In this document: in pieces, positions 53,216-62,511 of the stretch
How positions within the stretch are numbered: the stretch's first letter is position 1
Layout: each line of letters starts with the position of its first letter
Assembly (NCBI RefSeq): GCF_012974865.1
Contig: NZ_CP043633.1
Span: 930,001 to 994,000 of the forward strand
Direction: 5' to 3'
Origin: Nonlabens sp. Ci31
GTDB lineage: Bacteria; Bacteroidota; Bacteroidia; Flavobacteriales; Flavobacteriaceae
DNA: 64,000 nt
Translations under genes and position numbers: made by a program
The notes under the pieces: generated by a model
What the model saw: only the letters and a program-made list of their open reading frames with translations
Told to the model about the DNA's origin: nothing
Databases searched by the model: none

Positions 53216-53971
53216 CTAGAATTTGAATGGGCTATAGCCTGACGGCATGTTAAACGGAAAAGTCATCTCTTGATCAAAGTCCACACTTTTTAATTCCATT
53301 TCTACTTTAGAAATCCGGTCGCCTTGATGGGCATCAATTTTGATTTCTGAGGGAATGACCCTTCCATCCACAATTTGATACTCCGGATAATTCACCTTTA
53401 AAAAACTACCTTCAGAAGGCTTAGAAATAGATTGTTCAGAGACTTTAAAATCTGTAGGGCGCAAATTAAACATCTTGGTCATCACTGCAACCTGCTGAAA
53501 CTGATATTCATTGTTTACAATGGTAAAATTCTTGTTTTCTAAGGGTTCCACCGCCTGTCCCAGTAGTAAATCTTCTAACTGCTCAAAGGTAATTTCTTCA
53601 CCTAAAAAGTCGCTTATTAAACTAAAGTCGCCGTCAAAAGCTCTTTTATTCAGCTTTTCGTACAACTGAACTCGATCTGGAGTGATGTACACCTTTGCGG
53701 CCGTAATGCCAAAAAGTCCAGCGCTCATCCATATTTGTTTGCCCTTTTCCATACGTAAATTTACCGTGAAGGATCGGGTAGTTTTAGAATTGTCATAACT
53801 CACAGAAAGTCGCGAATTCATCGTTTTAAAATCGGTACGTGCCGCTTCATGGGCTTTTACCACCTTAGATTTTTTGGCCGTTGCTGTTGCATTATTTGCG
53901 GCTCGTTGTGTACTAGCGCAACCTGCAAGCAATAATAACAAGGCTATGGGAAGGAACTTCAAGTATTTCAT
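53216..53971 (-). CDS. DUF4292 family lipoprotein
   Basis: A 251-residue lipoprotein (signal PIALLLLLAGCAST). The LolA/LolB-like beta fold is suggested by FTVNLRMEKGKQIWMSAG, VYITPDRVQLYEKLNKRAF and the ending FDQEMTFPFNMPSGYSPFKF. Bacteroidota encode it between a TPR protein and an EnvC-like gene, as here. It overlaps its neighbours by one base or none. Confidence 0.88.
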   Translation of the reverse strand: MKYLKFLPIALLLLLAGCASTQRAANNATATAKKSKVVKAHEAARTDFKTMNSRLSVSYDNSKTTRSFTVNLRMEKGKQIWMSAGLFGITAAKVYITPDRVQLYEKLNKRAFDGDFSLISDFLGEEITFEQLEDLLLGQAVEPLENKNFTIVNNEYQFQQVAVMTKMFNLRPTDFKVSEQSISKPSEGSFLKVNYPEYQIVDGRVIPSEIKIDAHQGDRISKVEMELKSVDFDQEMTFPFNMPSGYSPFKF

Positions 53972-55344
53972 TAGGTTTTTTTAGACAGCATTTTAACTTT
54001 AGAACGCATTTTTGCCGCTTTAGTTGTATCGTTTTTTTGATCGTAACTCCATGCGAGTTGCTGGTACATATCGCTTTCTAGCTTGGGCTCATCGAGTAAA
54101 AAGCTCAATCCAGTTTCCAGCTGACTAATAGCTATATCTGGCTCATTAAGATGGTTATGTGCTACGCCACTTAATAAATAAAGTAAGGCTTGTGCGGGAA
54201 AAACTTCCAAAGCTTGATCTATAACTTCTACAGCCTTGTTATAATCTTTAATATCGATACTTAAAAGCGCTACTTTTTTAACTAAATCGTAGTTCTTATC
54301 GTCCAGTTCCAGTCCTTTTTCATAGAAGGATACCGCTCTTACAGCATCTTTTCTCCTCAAATAATAATCTCCCAAAGCACTAAAAGCAGCTACATCTTCT
54401 ACTTGATTTGCAAAGTCGTTTATGGCGTTTTGAATCTCTTGATCCTCTAGATCTGCTCCACCAGACTGTATGTAATCGTTGAGCACATTGATTTTAGTCT
54501 CTGTGTCAAACTGCACCGACTCAAAGACTTTTTGCATGCTTTTGATTCCTTTAGATGTTTTACCATTTTCCAAGTAAATCTTGTAAAGCGCCAATTGTGC
54601 TTTATCACTTTCGGGCAGGTTTTTTTCCAGTGCCTCTGCAACCTCTTGAACTTTCTCCGGATTATTTTTTTTGCTATACAGGTAGATCAGGTTGATATAA
54701 GCTTTCTCTTGTTTAGGATTTGAAGCAATCGCTGCTTCTAAATCTTCAATATTGCCGTCTCTGGCTTCATTTGTATCTAAGCGCTCTTGTATCTGTACTT
54801 TTAACTGAGTGCGTCGTTCTTCTTCCCCTAGACGCGTATCGAGCTTATTTATGATGGCCAGTGCTTCTTGATTTTTGCTCGCTCTCGCATACTGATAGGG
54901 CAATAACTCTTCGTAATTCTCATTGATTTTTACGAGCTTTTCTAAAACATTTAAGGATTTATCGTACTCTTTTTGCTTGTCGTAGACATCGTATAAGGTT
55001 TCCAACAGCCATTCTGTTTCACCTGCTATTTCTATGGCACGAGTTATTTTCTGTTCCGCTTTCGCGAAAGCATCACTCATCAAATAGTTTTTACCCAATT
55101 CAAATTGCACCGCTCCAGATTCTGGTTCCATTTTCTCGCAGGCCTCCAAATATTGAATCGCCTTATCGTGATTGCCTATGGCTTTTGCAGCGAGGGCATT
55201 GAAAAAATTATCTTTGAAATCGTCAGAAACATCTCCTAAGTCATCCACATTTACTTCATCAGAAAAGACTTCTTCCTGAGCAAAAACCAAATTGCCCAAG
55301 AAAATCATCGCGATAAATGAGTATGTTTTAAATAACCTGTTCAT
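53971..55344 (-). CDS. exported tetratricopeptide repeat protein
   Basis: A 457-residue protein with a signal peptide (MNRLFKTYSFIAMIFLGNLVFAQ) and about ten TPR-like helical pairs (for example GNHDKAIQYLEACEKMEPES and KDAVRAVSFYEKGLELDDKN). It probably scaffolds an envelope complex. A palindrome copy (55058-55071) is read as AFAKA. The stop shares a base with the DUF4292 start. Confidence 0.88.
   Translation of the reverse strand: MNRLFKTYSFIAMIFLGNLVFAQEEVFSDEVNVDDLGDVSDDFKDNFFNALAAKAIGNHDKAIQYLEACEKMEPESGAVQFELGKNYLMSDAFAKAEQKITRAIEIAGETEWLLETLYDVYDKQKEYDKSLNVLEKLVKINENYEELLPYQYARASKNQEALAIINKLDTRLGEEERRTQLKVQIQERLDTNEARDGNIEDLEAAIASNPKQEKAYINLIYLYSKKNNPEKVQEVAEALEKNLPESDKAQLALYKIYLENGKTSKGIKSMQKVFESVQFDTETKINVLNDYIQSGGADLEDQEIQNAINDFANQVEDVAAFSALGDYYLRRKDAVRAVSFYEKGLELDDKNYDLVKKVALLSIDIKDYNKAVEVIDQALEVFPAQALLYLLSGVAHNHLNEPDIAISQLETGLSFLLDEPKLESDMYQQLAWSYDQKNDTTKAAKMRSKVKMLSKKT
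55058..55071. repeat. dispersed palindrome copy 10 (in TPR gene)
   Basis: Perfect 14-mer core, 15 of 16 bases of the long form; read as AFAKA within a TPR helix. Confidence 0.97.
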
Positions 55345-55404
55345 GTGTCGTTCTTTTCAAAAGTTATACCAAATAGGTCTCAAAATGACCCATTAAATGA
55401 GGTG

Positions 55405-56421
55405 TTATTCCAAAGTAGAATAGTCTCCTATACTAATTTTAGTAAACTTTCCATCATACTTTACGTGGCTGCCTATCATGGCCTCGTCTAAGGTAGCATT
55501 TTTAATGGTGGAATTCTTCTGGATCAAAGAGTTGGTTATCGTACAGTTTTCAATACGTGTTCCTGCGCCTATAGATACATGAGGTCCTACGGTACTGTTT
55601 TTGAGCACCACGCTGCTATCAATCACACAAGGCTGAATGATTTTAGAATCCTGTAAAGTAGGTTGTGAGTTGATTTCTTCACTTCCATCCTTTTCCATAA
55701 AAGTCATAATGCGTTGGTTGGTCTCTATCGCAACATTTTTGTTGCCACAATCCATCCACTCGTCCACGGTTCCCGTTTTAAAAATGTTTCCAGAGGCCAT
55801 CATTCTTTTGATACCATCATTGATCTGGTATTCTCCACCATTGATGATCTCGTTATCGATCACAAACTGTAGTTCCTTTTTGAGGTCTGCAATTTCTTTA
55901 AAATAATAGATCCCAATAACGGCCTGATCGCTTACAAATTGCTTTGGCTTTTCTACCAGTTCCACTATTTCATCTTTGTCGTTTAGTTTTACAACCCCAT
56001 AAGCTTCGGGTTGGTCCACTTGTTTGGTCCAGATCACCGCATCTGCTGCTGGGTCCAGGTCAAAGCTAGCTCTGATTAGAGTGTCTGCATACGCAACTAC
56101 TGCTGGTCCTGAAAGAGATGGCTCGGCACACATGATCGCGTGACCAGTCCCTAATGGTTGGAGCTGTCTGTAAATACTGGCTTTTGCACCTAGACCATTT
56201 GCCAATTCTTCTAAACTTTTTACGACATCACCTCCAAAAAATGCTGGATCTCCCAGTATAAAGGCAATTTCTTCTAGTGGTTCTGAAAGAATACGCGCAA
56301 TATCTTTTACCAATCGGTGAACGATAGGCTGATTTGCAATAGGAATTAATGGTTTAGGAACGGTAAGTGAGTGTGGGCGTAATCGTGAACCACGACCTGC
56401 CATAGGTACTATTATTTTCAT
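55405..56421 (-). CDS. sugar-phosphate nucleotidyltransferase
   Basis: A 338-residue enzyme with the nucleotide-binding start MKIIVPMAGRGSRLRPHSLTVPKPL, the EAYGVVKLNDKDEIVELVEKP substrate loop and a C-terminal left-handed beta-helix with hexapeptide repeats (VLKNSTVGPHVSIGAGTRIENCTI). It makes an NDP-sugar; the nucleotide and sugar cannot be fixed from sequence. It is placed with the flippase and dut genes, consistent with surface polysaccharide supply. Confidence 0.92.
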   Translation of the reverse strand: MKIIVPMAGRGSRLRPHSLTVPKPLIPIANQPIVHRLVKDIARILSEPLEEIAFILGDPAFFGGDVVKSLEELANGLGAKASIYRQLQPLGTGHAIMCAEPSLSGPAVVAYADTLIRASFDLDPAADAVIWTKQVDQPEAYGVVKLNDKDEIVELVEKPKQFVSDQAVIGIYYFKEIADLKKELQFVIDNEIINGGEYQINDGIKRMMASGNIFKTGTVDEWMDCGNKNVAIETNQRIMTFMEKDGSEEINSQPTLQDSKIIQPCVIDSSVVLKNSTVGPHVSIGAGTRIENCTITNSLIQKNSTIKNATLDEAMIGSHVKYDGKFTKISIGDYSTLE

Positions 56422-56434
56422 CTTTTTATATTAC

Positions 56435-57592
56435 TTAGTCTAAGTTAATATTATTGTCCGAACAAATCTTTTTGAAACGTTCTTGTTTATTTTCTTCTGC
56501 AAACATATCGTATAAATACCGCATTAGCTTTTCTGCATCTGCTGTATAAGGAGAACCTGATTCTATATAAAGTGCTCTTGCGTCGATGGCTTTTTGCAAT
56601 GATTCTTCTATCCTTTTTTGATTCATAAAGATCAAAGCCAGTCCATAGTGACCTTCTGGATCCTTAGGATTAATTTCTAGGAGTTTTTGATACCAAAATA
56701 TAGCGCTTTCAAAATCTTTCTTGTAGTTATAAGCTACTGCCATATTCATTAAGGAAGTAGGATTTAAAGAGTCTACTGCATAAGATTTTTTATAAGCCTC
56801 TATAGCCTTGTCGTACTTATTGATCAATCTGTAGGATCTTCCTAGATTATCCCAAGCAAACACAAATTTAGAATCTATATCCACCGCCTTTTCATAGAGT
56901 TTAATGGCTTTTTTGTAGTCCTTAGCTTCCATAAAGTCAATTCCCTTTAAATAGAATTCCATAGCCTTCTCATTGGTAGAATACGAGTTTAATTTCTCTT
57001 CATCATTAGAAAAAGTCACTTTTTCAATCGCAGCACAATTTTCTACCAGGTGGTCTGAAACCATTTTATAAAAGGATTTCATTTGTTCTACCGTGCTCAG
57101 ATTTGCTTTCTTAGAAGAGATACTCGTAACGATTGCATTTGTAGTGCACTCCTTAATTAACAGGTTCTTTTCTTCTAGAGAAATACTGGTGGAGATTCTC
57201 CCTACACATTCACATGCTTCGCTAGATACATCTGGGACTAGGCTGTCTAAAGGTAGTATTGCTGTTGTATACGTATTATAGATATCACAGTTTTTTTGAA
57301 GCAATAACATAGTAGCTTCCATATCGGACTGATCGATACGTTCTATACCCGCCTCCGGATTTATGGTAATAGTGGTATCCCTTTGAGTATTGATTTGGGA
57401 TAGCATTCCCGCTAGCACTGCTCCCTTAAGACATTCTTTATAGGTTTCCTGAAAGTTTTCTTTTAAGGACGCTGCTTCCGTATTTTCTAAACATTCACAG
57501 ATCACAGCAGACATGACTTTATTTTTAGCTTCTACCTGTGCAAAGCTGCCTAGAGATAAAAGCAATAGTATAATAATTAGCAGGTTTTTCAT
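56435..57592 (-). CDS. exported TPR protein with Cys-rich N-terminal domain
   Basis: A 385-residue protein when started at 57592 (MKNLLIIILLLLSLGSFAQ). The N-terminal half has paired ICECLEN/ACECVGR-type motifs with about eight cysteines, followed by TPRs (KDYKKAIKLYEKAVDIDSKF, NKYDKAIEAYKKSYAVDSLN, DFESAIFWYQKLLEINPKD). Thirteen bases separate it from the nucleotidyltransferase. Function unknown. Confidence 0.85.
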   Translation of the reverse strand: MKNLLIIILLLLSLGSFAQVEAKNKVMSAVICECLENTEAASLKENFQETYKECLKGAVLAGMLSQINTQRDTTITINPEAGIERIDQSDMEATMLLLQKNCDIYNTYTTAILPLDSLVPDVSSEACECVGRISTSISLEEKNLLIKECTTNAIVTSISSKKANLSTVEQMKSFYKMVSDHLVENCAAIEKVTFSNDEEKLNSYSTNEKAMEFYLKGIDFMEAKDYKKAIKLYEKAVDIDSKFVFAWDNLGRSYRLINKYDKAIEAYKKSYAVDSLNPTSLMNMAVAYNYKKDFESAIFWYQKLLEINPKDPEGHYGLALIFMNQKRIEESLQKAIDARALYIESGSPYTADAEKLMRYLYDMFAEENKQERFKKICSDNNINLD

Positions 57593-57907
57593 AGTTATTA
57601 TCTTTATAATCAAGTCATTCTATTTTATCTATTTAAATTTATTAGTGTTTTCAACACTATCGATTGTCTCTTCACAAATCAAGTTTAGTTGAGAATTGAT
57701 GATCGTTATTAGCTTTCTTTTTTGTTGGGGCTTTATGTATTAGAGTTAGACTCGATCAGACATTTTTTGGTCTTATTTACGGAAATACGGTATGTAAAAC
57801 AAGCTTTTTTCATAAGTAAAAAGGTCGCGACCAAGCTTGACAGAAATTTGTTCTGTGTCCCAACAGATCTCTTTTCCCTTGATTCTTTTTTAAGTTCAAG
57901 TTCGATT
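57593..57907. other. intergenic region between dut and the TPR gene
   Basis: I see no gene, clear hairpin terminator or promoter box pair here. Confidence 0.4.
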
Positions 57908-58342
57908 TCACTTCACTCCTGTACTTCCAAAACCACCTGCTCCTCTTTCTGTACTGCTCAATTCTTCTACTTTATGCCAGTCTGCACGCTCGTGTTTTGA
58001 GATGACTAACTGCGCGATGCGTTCTCCATCTTCTACGGTAAAGGCCTCGTTTGATAAGTTTACTAATATCACTCCTATTTCTCCTCGGTAATCTGCATCT
58101 ATAGTTCCGGGTGCATTGAGGACGGTTACCCCTTTTTTGGCAGCCAGACCGCTTCTAGGTCTTACCTGAGCTTCTGTTCCTATAGGAAGTTCTATAAATA
58201 ATCCTGTTTTTATAATCGCTCGTTCTAGCGGTTGTAAAGTTACGGCTGCTTTAAGACTTGCTCGTAAATCCATTCCTGCACTTGCCTGGGTTTCGTAATG
58301 AGGTAATGCGTGTGCCGATTTATTTATGATTTTAATGGTCAT
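57908..58342 (-). CDS. dut: dUTP diphosphatase
   Basis: A 144-residue trimeric dUTPase with all five motifs: [41 protein letters not shown] and the C-terminal [10 protein letters not shown]. It removes dUTP and supplies dUMP for thymidylate. The start overlaps the flippase stop by 4 bases. Confidence 0.98.
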   Translation of the reverse strand: MTIKIINKSAHALPHYETQASAGMDLRASLKAAVTLQPLERAIIKTGLFIELPIGTEAQVRPRSGLAAKKGVTVLNAPGTIDADYRGEIGVILVNLSNEAFTVEDGERIAQLVISKHERADWHKVEELSSTERGAGGFGSTGVK

Positions 58343-59805
58343 TTTCTTTTGAGGATTTTGTTAATTATTTCTCTTTCGCGTAAGCTAACTACTGCTATCA
58401 TTGCAAGCGTCATTAAAGCTCCTACAAGATAGGTTTGCCAGCTTTCTATACCTAATTCTTCTCTTACAAAATAGAAAAACACCAATGAGAAACTTATAGA
58501 TAAGATCAAGTAAAGTAAAATATTTGTAAGATCATACGGTACGGCAAGATGTTTTCTACCAATGAGATAAGAAACTACCATCATCAAAGCATAAGCGGCA
58601 CAAGTCGCATAAGCACTCGCCATATAACCTATATGCGGAATCAATAGTACATTCACGAAAATGGTAAGTACTGCTGCTGTAATGGAAATGTAGGCGCCAT
58701 ACCGAGTCTTATCCTGGATTTTATACCATACAGAAAGCGTTTGATAAATCCCTGAGAAGAAATAAGCGATCAAAATAAGTGGCACGACTTCCATAGCGGT
58801 TTCGAAGCCCTCTTTAACAATATAAGGTTTTATGAAATCTACCAAAACCACATAGGCCATCAACGCCACAGATCCAAAAGCGACAAAGGCTTTAGTAATC
58901 AATGCATATTGTTGTGTAGCATTTTTATCTCCTGACTGACTAAAAAAGAAGGGTTCTACTCCTAGTCTGAAGGCTTGTGCGTACAAAGTCATTCCTACGG
59001 CAAGTCGATAGCCTGCGGTGTAAACGCCTACAATTCCTTCTGCCTCTTCTTCCCCAACCGGAAGCAATTTTTGAAGCAATATTTTGTCTACAGTTTCATT
59101 AATCGCAAATGCAAAACCAGCCAAAAGAATGGGCCAGCCGTAGGAAAACATGGTTTTCCAAAGTGTTGCATCAAATTCCCATTTGGTGAAATAGGGTTTT
59201 ATGACTATTAAAAACGTGATAAAACTTGCCGAGAGAAAAGCAATAAAAAAGAGCTCAATTCTATCTGCTGGAAGTACTCTTTCCATAGAAGGAAAATCTT
59301 GTAAAACCGTAAAAAACAATAAGGTCATACCTACTGTGATCAACACATTGAACAATTTGATCAGTGCATATTTAGTCGATTTTCCTTGCGCTCGCATATA
59401 AGCAAACGGAATGACCATTAAAGTATCAAAGACGATTACGGCAATGACCCATTTCCAATATTGAGCAGACAAGCCTGTTGCCGCTTCTATTTGATCTATA
59501 AATAAATAGGCTGCCAAACCAAAAACAAGGGTAGTTGCCAGCAAGGAAACAAGTGCTGTTCCTAACGTCTTGGCTTTAGTAGAAGCATCGTTATAAAACC
59601 TAAAAAAAGCCGTTTCCATACCATAAGTAAGGATGACGTTTGCAAAAATGATATAAGAAAAGATGATAGAAACCTCTCCAAATTCTACTTTTCCAGGTAA
59701 GTACTCCGTGAGTAGTTTAGTTAATAAAACCGTAAGCAATCGTGGCAAAACAGTCGCCAGACCGTAGATAAAGGTGTTTTTAAAAAGGTTTTTTATGGAA
59801 CTCAA
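58339..59805 (-). CDS. Wzx-like polysaccharide flippase (MATE/MOP superfamily)
   Basis: A 488-residue membrane protein with about 14 helices and the polysaccharide biosynthesis flippase pattern ([34 protein letters not shown] start, [14 protein letters not shown]). It moves lipid-linked glycans across the inner membrane. It heads the leftward cluster dut - TPR - nucleotidyltransferase - TPR - DUF4292 - EnvC. A degenerate palindrome half-site occurs at 58373-58387. Confidence 0.93.
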   Translation of the reverse strand: MSSIKNLFKNTFIYGLATVLPRLLTVLLTKLLTEYLPGKVEFGEVSIIFSYIIFANVILTYGMETAFFRFYNDASTKAKTLGTALVSLLATTLVFGLAAYLFIDQIEAATGLSAQYWKWVIAVIVFDTLMVIPFAYMRAQGKSTKYALIKLFNVLITVGMTLLFFTVLQDFPSMERVLPADRIELFFIAFLSASFITFLIVIKPYFTKWEFDATLWKTMFSYGWPILLAGFAFAINETVDKILLQKLLPVGEEEAEGIVGVYTAGYRLAVGMTLYAQAFRLGVEPFFFSQSGDKNATQQYALITKAFVAFGSVALMAYVVLVDFIKPYIVKEGFETAMEVVPLILIAYFFSGIYQTLSVWYKIQDKTRYGAYISITAAVLTIFVNVLLIPHIGYMASAYATCAAYALMMVVSYLIGRKHLAVPYDLTNILLYLILSISFSLVFFYFVREELGIESWQTYLVGALMTLAMIAVVSLREREIINKILKRK

Positions 59806-59826
59806 AAAGATGGCTTATTTGAATTT

Positions 59827-59834
59827 CAAAGGTA
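59827..59834 (-). promoter_or_regulatory. predicted -7 box of flippase-dut operon
   Basis: CAAAGGTA is the complement of TACCTTTG (TAnnTTTG), 22 bases upstream of the flippase start codon. Confidence 0.5.
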
Positions 59835-59839
59835 GGATT

Positions 59840-59879
59840 ATTTTCCTAAGGCTAGAATTAATTCTAACTTTAGGAAAAT
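59840..59879. repeat. 40-bp near-perfect palindrome at flippase promoter
   Basis: Two 20-base arms differ in only 2 positions, with no loop (centre GAATTAATTC, ends ATTTTCC/GGAAAAT). It begins 5 bases upstream of the -7 box, covering the -33 position. Operator or activator site is the likely role; an RNA hairpin is less likely because it lies upstream of the expected start of transcription. Confidence 0.75.
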
Positions 59880-60143
59880 GAAATAAGTAAGGGTTTAATT
59901 AAATTTCGAGATGATTAAAGTTCTTTGGTTTTCAACCAGCATCTCATCTAACTTTCCGACTTTAGGATGAGCCGATATCATCGTATTCAGGCTCTAGAAA
60001 ACGAGCCATCACCCTGTTGTAAATTTCATAAAATCCACAGCATGTTAGCTAGGTGGTGATCATCGAGCGAGAAATCCTCACCTAGTCCAAAGCATGTGTT
60101 CTTGATAGCAATCAGATGATCTGTTTATCAGTTCTATCAAAAT

Positions 60144-60638
60144 TTAATTACCATCGCCTTGTGGTGGTGCTCCAGGAAAAGCGATGCTTTCTTTTTGCGT
60201 TATACCTTCCAACTTTACGAGTTTTGTTTTTCCGTCTACTTCAAATGCAATTACCGCTTCGTCTTTGAGTAATTTAATAGGCAATCCTTCCATTTGAGGT
60301 GCTTCGTTACCGTATTCATTTTTAGGATCCAAACTCATGTCCCTATCTGTATTAGGAAAACTAAAGCGGGTGACTAACATTTGCTTGTCATTTGAAGTAA
60401 AGCTAGCTACATTATTCTCCATACCACGGAAATAAACCGATTCTAACTGATGTCCTTCTATTATCGAGGCGGGAAAATACAGCGTCACGCCACTTCCAGA
60501 ACCTGGCGCACCACCAGTCCATTCTTCATAATAAGGCTGCTCGCCGACTTTAAAATCGGTACTGGACAAGGTTTTGGAGATTTTTTGAGAACTACAAGAA
60601 CTTAAAATAATCGCTATAAATAGAGTGAAGTATTTCAT
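60144..60638 (-). CDS. lipoprotein of unknown function
   Basis: A 164-residue protein with a short lipoprotein signal (FTLFIAIILSSCSSQ). It has a Gly-rich motif GGAPGSGSGVTLYFP, then predicted beta strands, and a C-terminal GAPPQGDGN tail. I recognise no family. It is monocistronic beside the repeat region. Confidence 0.78.
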   Translation of the reverse strand: MKYFTLFIAIILSSCSSQKISKTLSSTDFKVGEQPYYEEWTGGAPGSGSGVTLYFPASIIEGHQLESVYFRGMENNVASFTSNDKQMLVTRFSFPNTDRDMSLDPKNEYGNEAPQMEGLPIKLLKDEAVIAFEVDGKTKLVKLEGITQKESIAFPGAPPQGDGN

Positions 60639-61261
60639 AAGGTATTTTGTTTGATGAATTCAATGATTGTGCCGAATGATAAAAGTAGTACTTATTAAAG
60701 AAACAAGAACGCTGGACTGAAAGAGTGGTGAGAAGATAGCGTTTTGGGATACTCTTTGTCAGGTTTGCTTTCACCAACAACATCGACAAACTCTTTCCAG
60801 CGCCTTAGTGTGCAAAAAAATCTAACTTATTTTTCCTTTACCCAAGCTTAAAGGGTGCAGAAACATCGTGTAGGTTTCTGTTTCTCAAGCCTAAAGGGTG
60901 CAGAAACAAGAAATTGGTTTCTGTTCCTCAAGCCTAAAGGGTGCAGAAACATGATGTGGATTTCTGTTCCCCAAGCTTGAAAGGTGCAGAAACATAAGCT
61001 CTCTTTTTTTGATTTTGATATACATTAAAGATTGTTTTTCAAGTTCGATAAGCTCAAGTTCTGTTGAGAAACCTCCCCTTTTTATTACCTCCGACGATCT
61101 CAGCTGAGCCGATAGAAGATATGGCATGGGAAAAGGTTGCAGAGCTAATTTGAAAATCGAACACCGATTAAGGAATATCGAATGCTGAAATTGAAACCTC
61201 CCTTTTTATTGACTCCGTAGATAGAGAGGATAGCTTCGGGAGAATATTTTAGAAAACACCA
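60639..61261. other. gene-free region with tandem hairpin repeats
   Basis: It contains the 43-bp tandem array (60843-60993) and a pair of imperfect direct repeats sharing GAAACCTCCC and TTTTTATT (61068-61093 and 61192-61213). An ORF on the minus strand that crosses the repeats is made of repeat-derived sequence and is not a gene. Confidence 0.6.
60843..60993. repeat. tandem array of 43-bp hairpin units
   Basis: Units start at 60843, 60886, 60929 and 60972, exactly 43 bp apart. Each begins CAAGCYTAAAGGGTGCAGAAAC and, in the first three, has CAGAAAC and its complement GTTTCTG (one mismatch in unit 3) around a variable 9-base centre (ATCGTGTAG, AAGAAATTG, ATGATGTGG). The fourth unit loses its right arm. 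Confidence 0.95.
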
Positions 61262-62395
61262 TTACAAACTATTCAAAATCTTAGCCGCGGCGATAATCTC
61301 TTCATCCTTCTTTGCAAAGCAAAACCGCAACATTTTAGGATCTTTTCCATTCATAAAAACAGAAATTGGTATACTGGCTATTTTATGTTCGATAGTGAGT
61401 CTTCTGGCAAAATCTACATCAGGTTCATCGGTAATCGCACTATAATCCAACAACTGAAAATAAGAACCGTGAGCAGGTGTAAAAGAAAACCGGCTGTCCT
61501 TTATAAGGTTTAAGAAAAGATCGCGTTTGCGCTGATAAAAAGCACCTAATTCTCGATATCTATAAGGTTCTTGAATATAATTAGCTATCGCATCTTGTAC
61601 GGGATGATTTACACAATACACTACGTACTGATGTACTTTATAAAATTCTTCCATTAAATGTTTAGGAGCGAGACAAAACCCCATTTTCCATCCGGTAACA
61701 TGAAAGGTTTTTCCGAAACTACCCATTATAAAACTGCGATCACGCAGGCCATCGTATCTCGCAGCACTAAGGTGTGCTCTTCCGTCAAAAGAAATATGTT
61801 CATAGACCTCATCGCTTAATAACAACAGGTTATTATTCACTACTATTTGCTGTAGCTCATGCATATCCTCATGTGTCAGCATATTACCGCTGGGATTGTG
61901 AGGCGTATTGATTAGAATCATCTTGGTTTTATAAGTGATTTTATCACGCACTTCTTCCCAGTCTATACTAAATTCTGGCAGCGTCATTGCTATAGGAATT
62001 GCTTTTCCGCCAGCGAGTTGAATCGCCGGTTCATAGCAATCATATGCTGGGGTGAATAGCATTACCTCATCGCCAGAATGCACCATTGCTTGTATCGCAG
62101 AGAAAATCCCTTGAGTCGCCCCGGCAGTCAAGCAAATTTCATTTTCTGGATGGTAAAAAGCATTGTGTTGTTGTTGCGTCATGTTAGAAATCGCTGCGCG
62201 TATTGACATCAGTCCTGCCATAGGAGCGTATTGATTTTTATCGTCTTGAATCGCCTTTACTAACAACTCTTTTAAAATAGGATCTGCTGGGAAATTAGGA
62301 AATCCTTGAGAGAGATTAAGAGCGTTTTGCTCGTGCGAGAGCCTGCTCATAGTAGTAAAGATGGATTCTGTGACCTTGGGAAGCTTTGAAATCAT
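61262..62395 (-). CDS. PLP-dependent aminotransferase (methionine / kynurenine aminotransferase type)
   Basis: A 377-residue fold-type I aminotransferase of the YbdL/KAT subgroup. LNLSQGFPNFPADP is the typical N-terminal substrate-site stretch. The PLP lysine is in GSFGKTFHVTGWKMG, the Asn/Asp pair is in NTPHNPSGN and LLSDEVYEHI, and the C-terminal substrate Arg is in MLRFCFAKKD. It likely transaminates methionine or aromatic 2-oxo acids. Confidence 0.93.
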   Translation of the reverse strand: MISKLPKVTESIFTTMSRLSHEQNALNLSQGFPNFPADPILKELLVKAIQDDKNQYAPMAGLMSIRAAISNMTQQQHNAFYHPENEICLTAGATQGIFSAIQAMVHSGDEVMLFTPAYDCYEPAIQLAGGKAIPIAMTLPEFSIDWEEVRDKITYKTKMILINTPHNPSGNMLTHEDMHELQQIVVNNNLLLLSDEVYEHISFDGRAHLSAARYDGLRDRSFIMGSFGKTFHVTGWKMGFCLAPKHLMEEFYKVHQYVVYCVNHPVQDAIANYIQEPYRYRELGAFYQRKRDLFLNLIKDSRFSFTPAHGSYFQLLDYSAITDEPDVDFARRLTIEHKIASIPISVFMNGKDPKMLRFCFAKKDEEIIAAAKILNSL

Positions 62396-62454
62396 ACTTG
62401 TAAATTACGAAATCATTTTTTATAAAAAGAAAGAAAAAGCACCTTTTCCAGCAT

Positions 62455-62490
62455 AAAAAATCCCACTTCAGTACAACTAAAGTGGGATAC
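62455..62490 (-). terminator. terminator after sdhB
   Basis: ATCCCACTT and AAGTGGGAT form the stem; read leftward it ends in six T. 22 bases after the sdhB stop. Confidence 0.88.
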
Positions 62491-62511
62491 TTATAATTCT
62501 ATTTTAAGAAA

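Larger units (their letters stand above)
59806..60143. other. upstream region of the flippase operon
   Basis: No gene seen. It contains the predicted flippase promoter and a 40-bp palindrome (listed separately), plus weak inverted repeats such as GGCTC/GAGCC and CTAGGTG/CACCTAG (60049-60085). Confidence 0.5.

Noticed and set aside
60843..60993. CRISPR array
   Set aside because: Regular repeats with variable centres look similar, but the variable part is only 9 bases, repeats sit inside hairpin arms, and no cas gene is in the window.
60891..61127. 78-residue ORF on the minus strand
   Set aside because: It reads through the tandem repeat units and has no coding character of its own.
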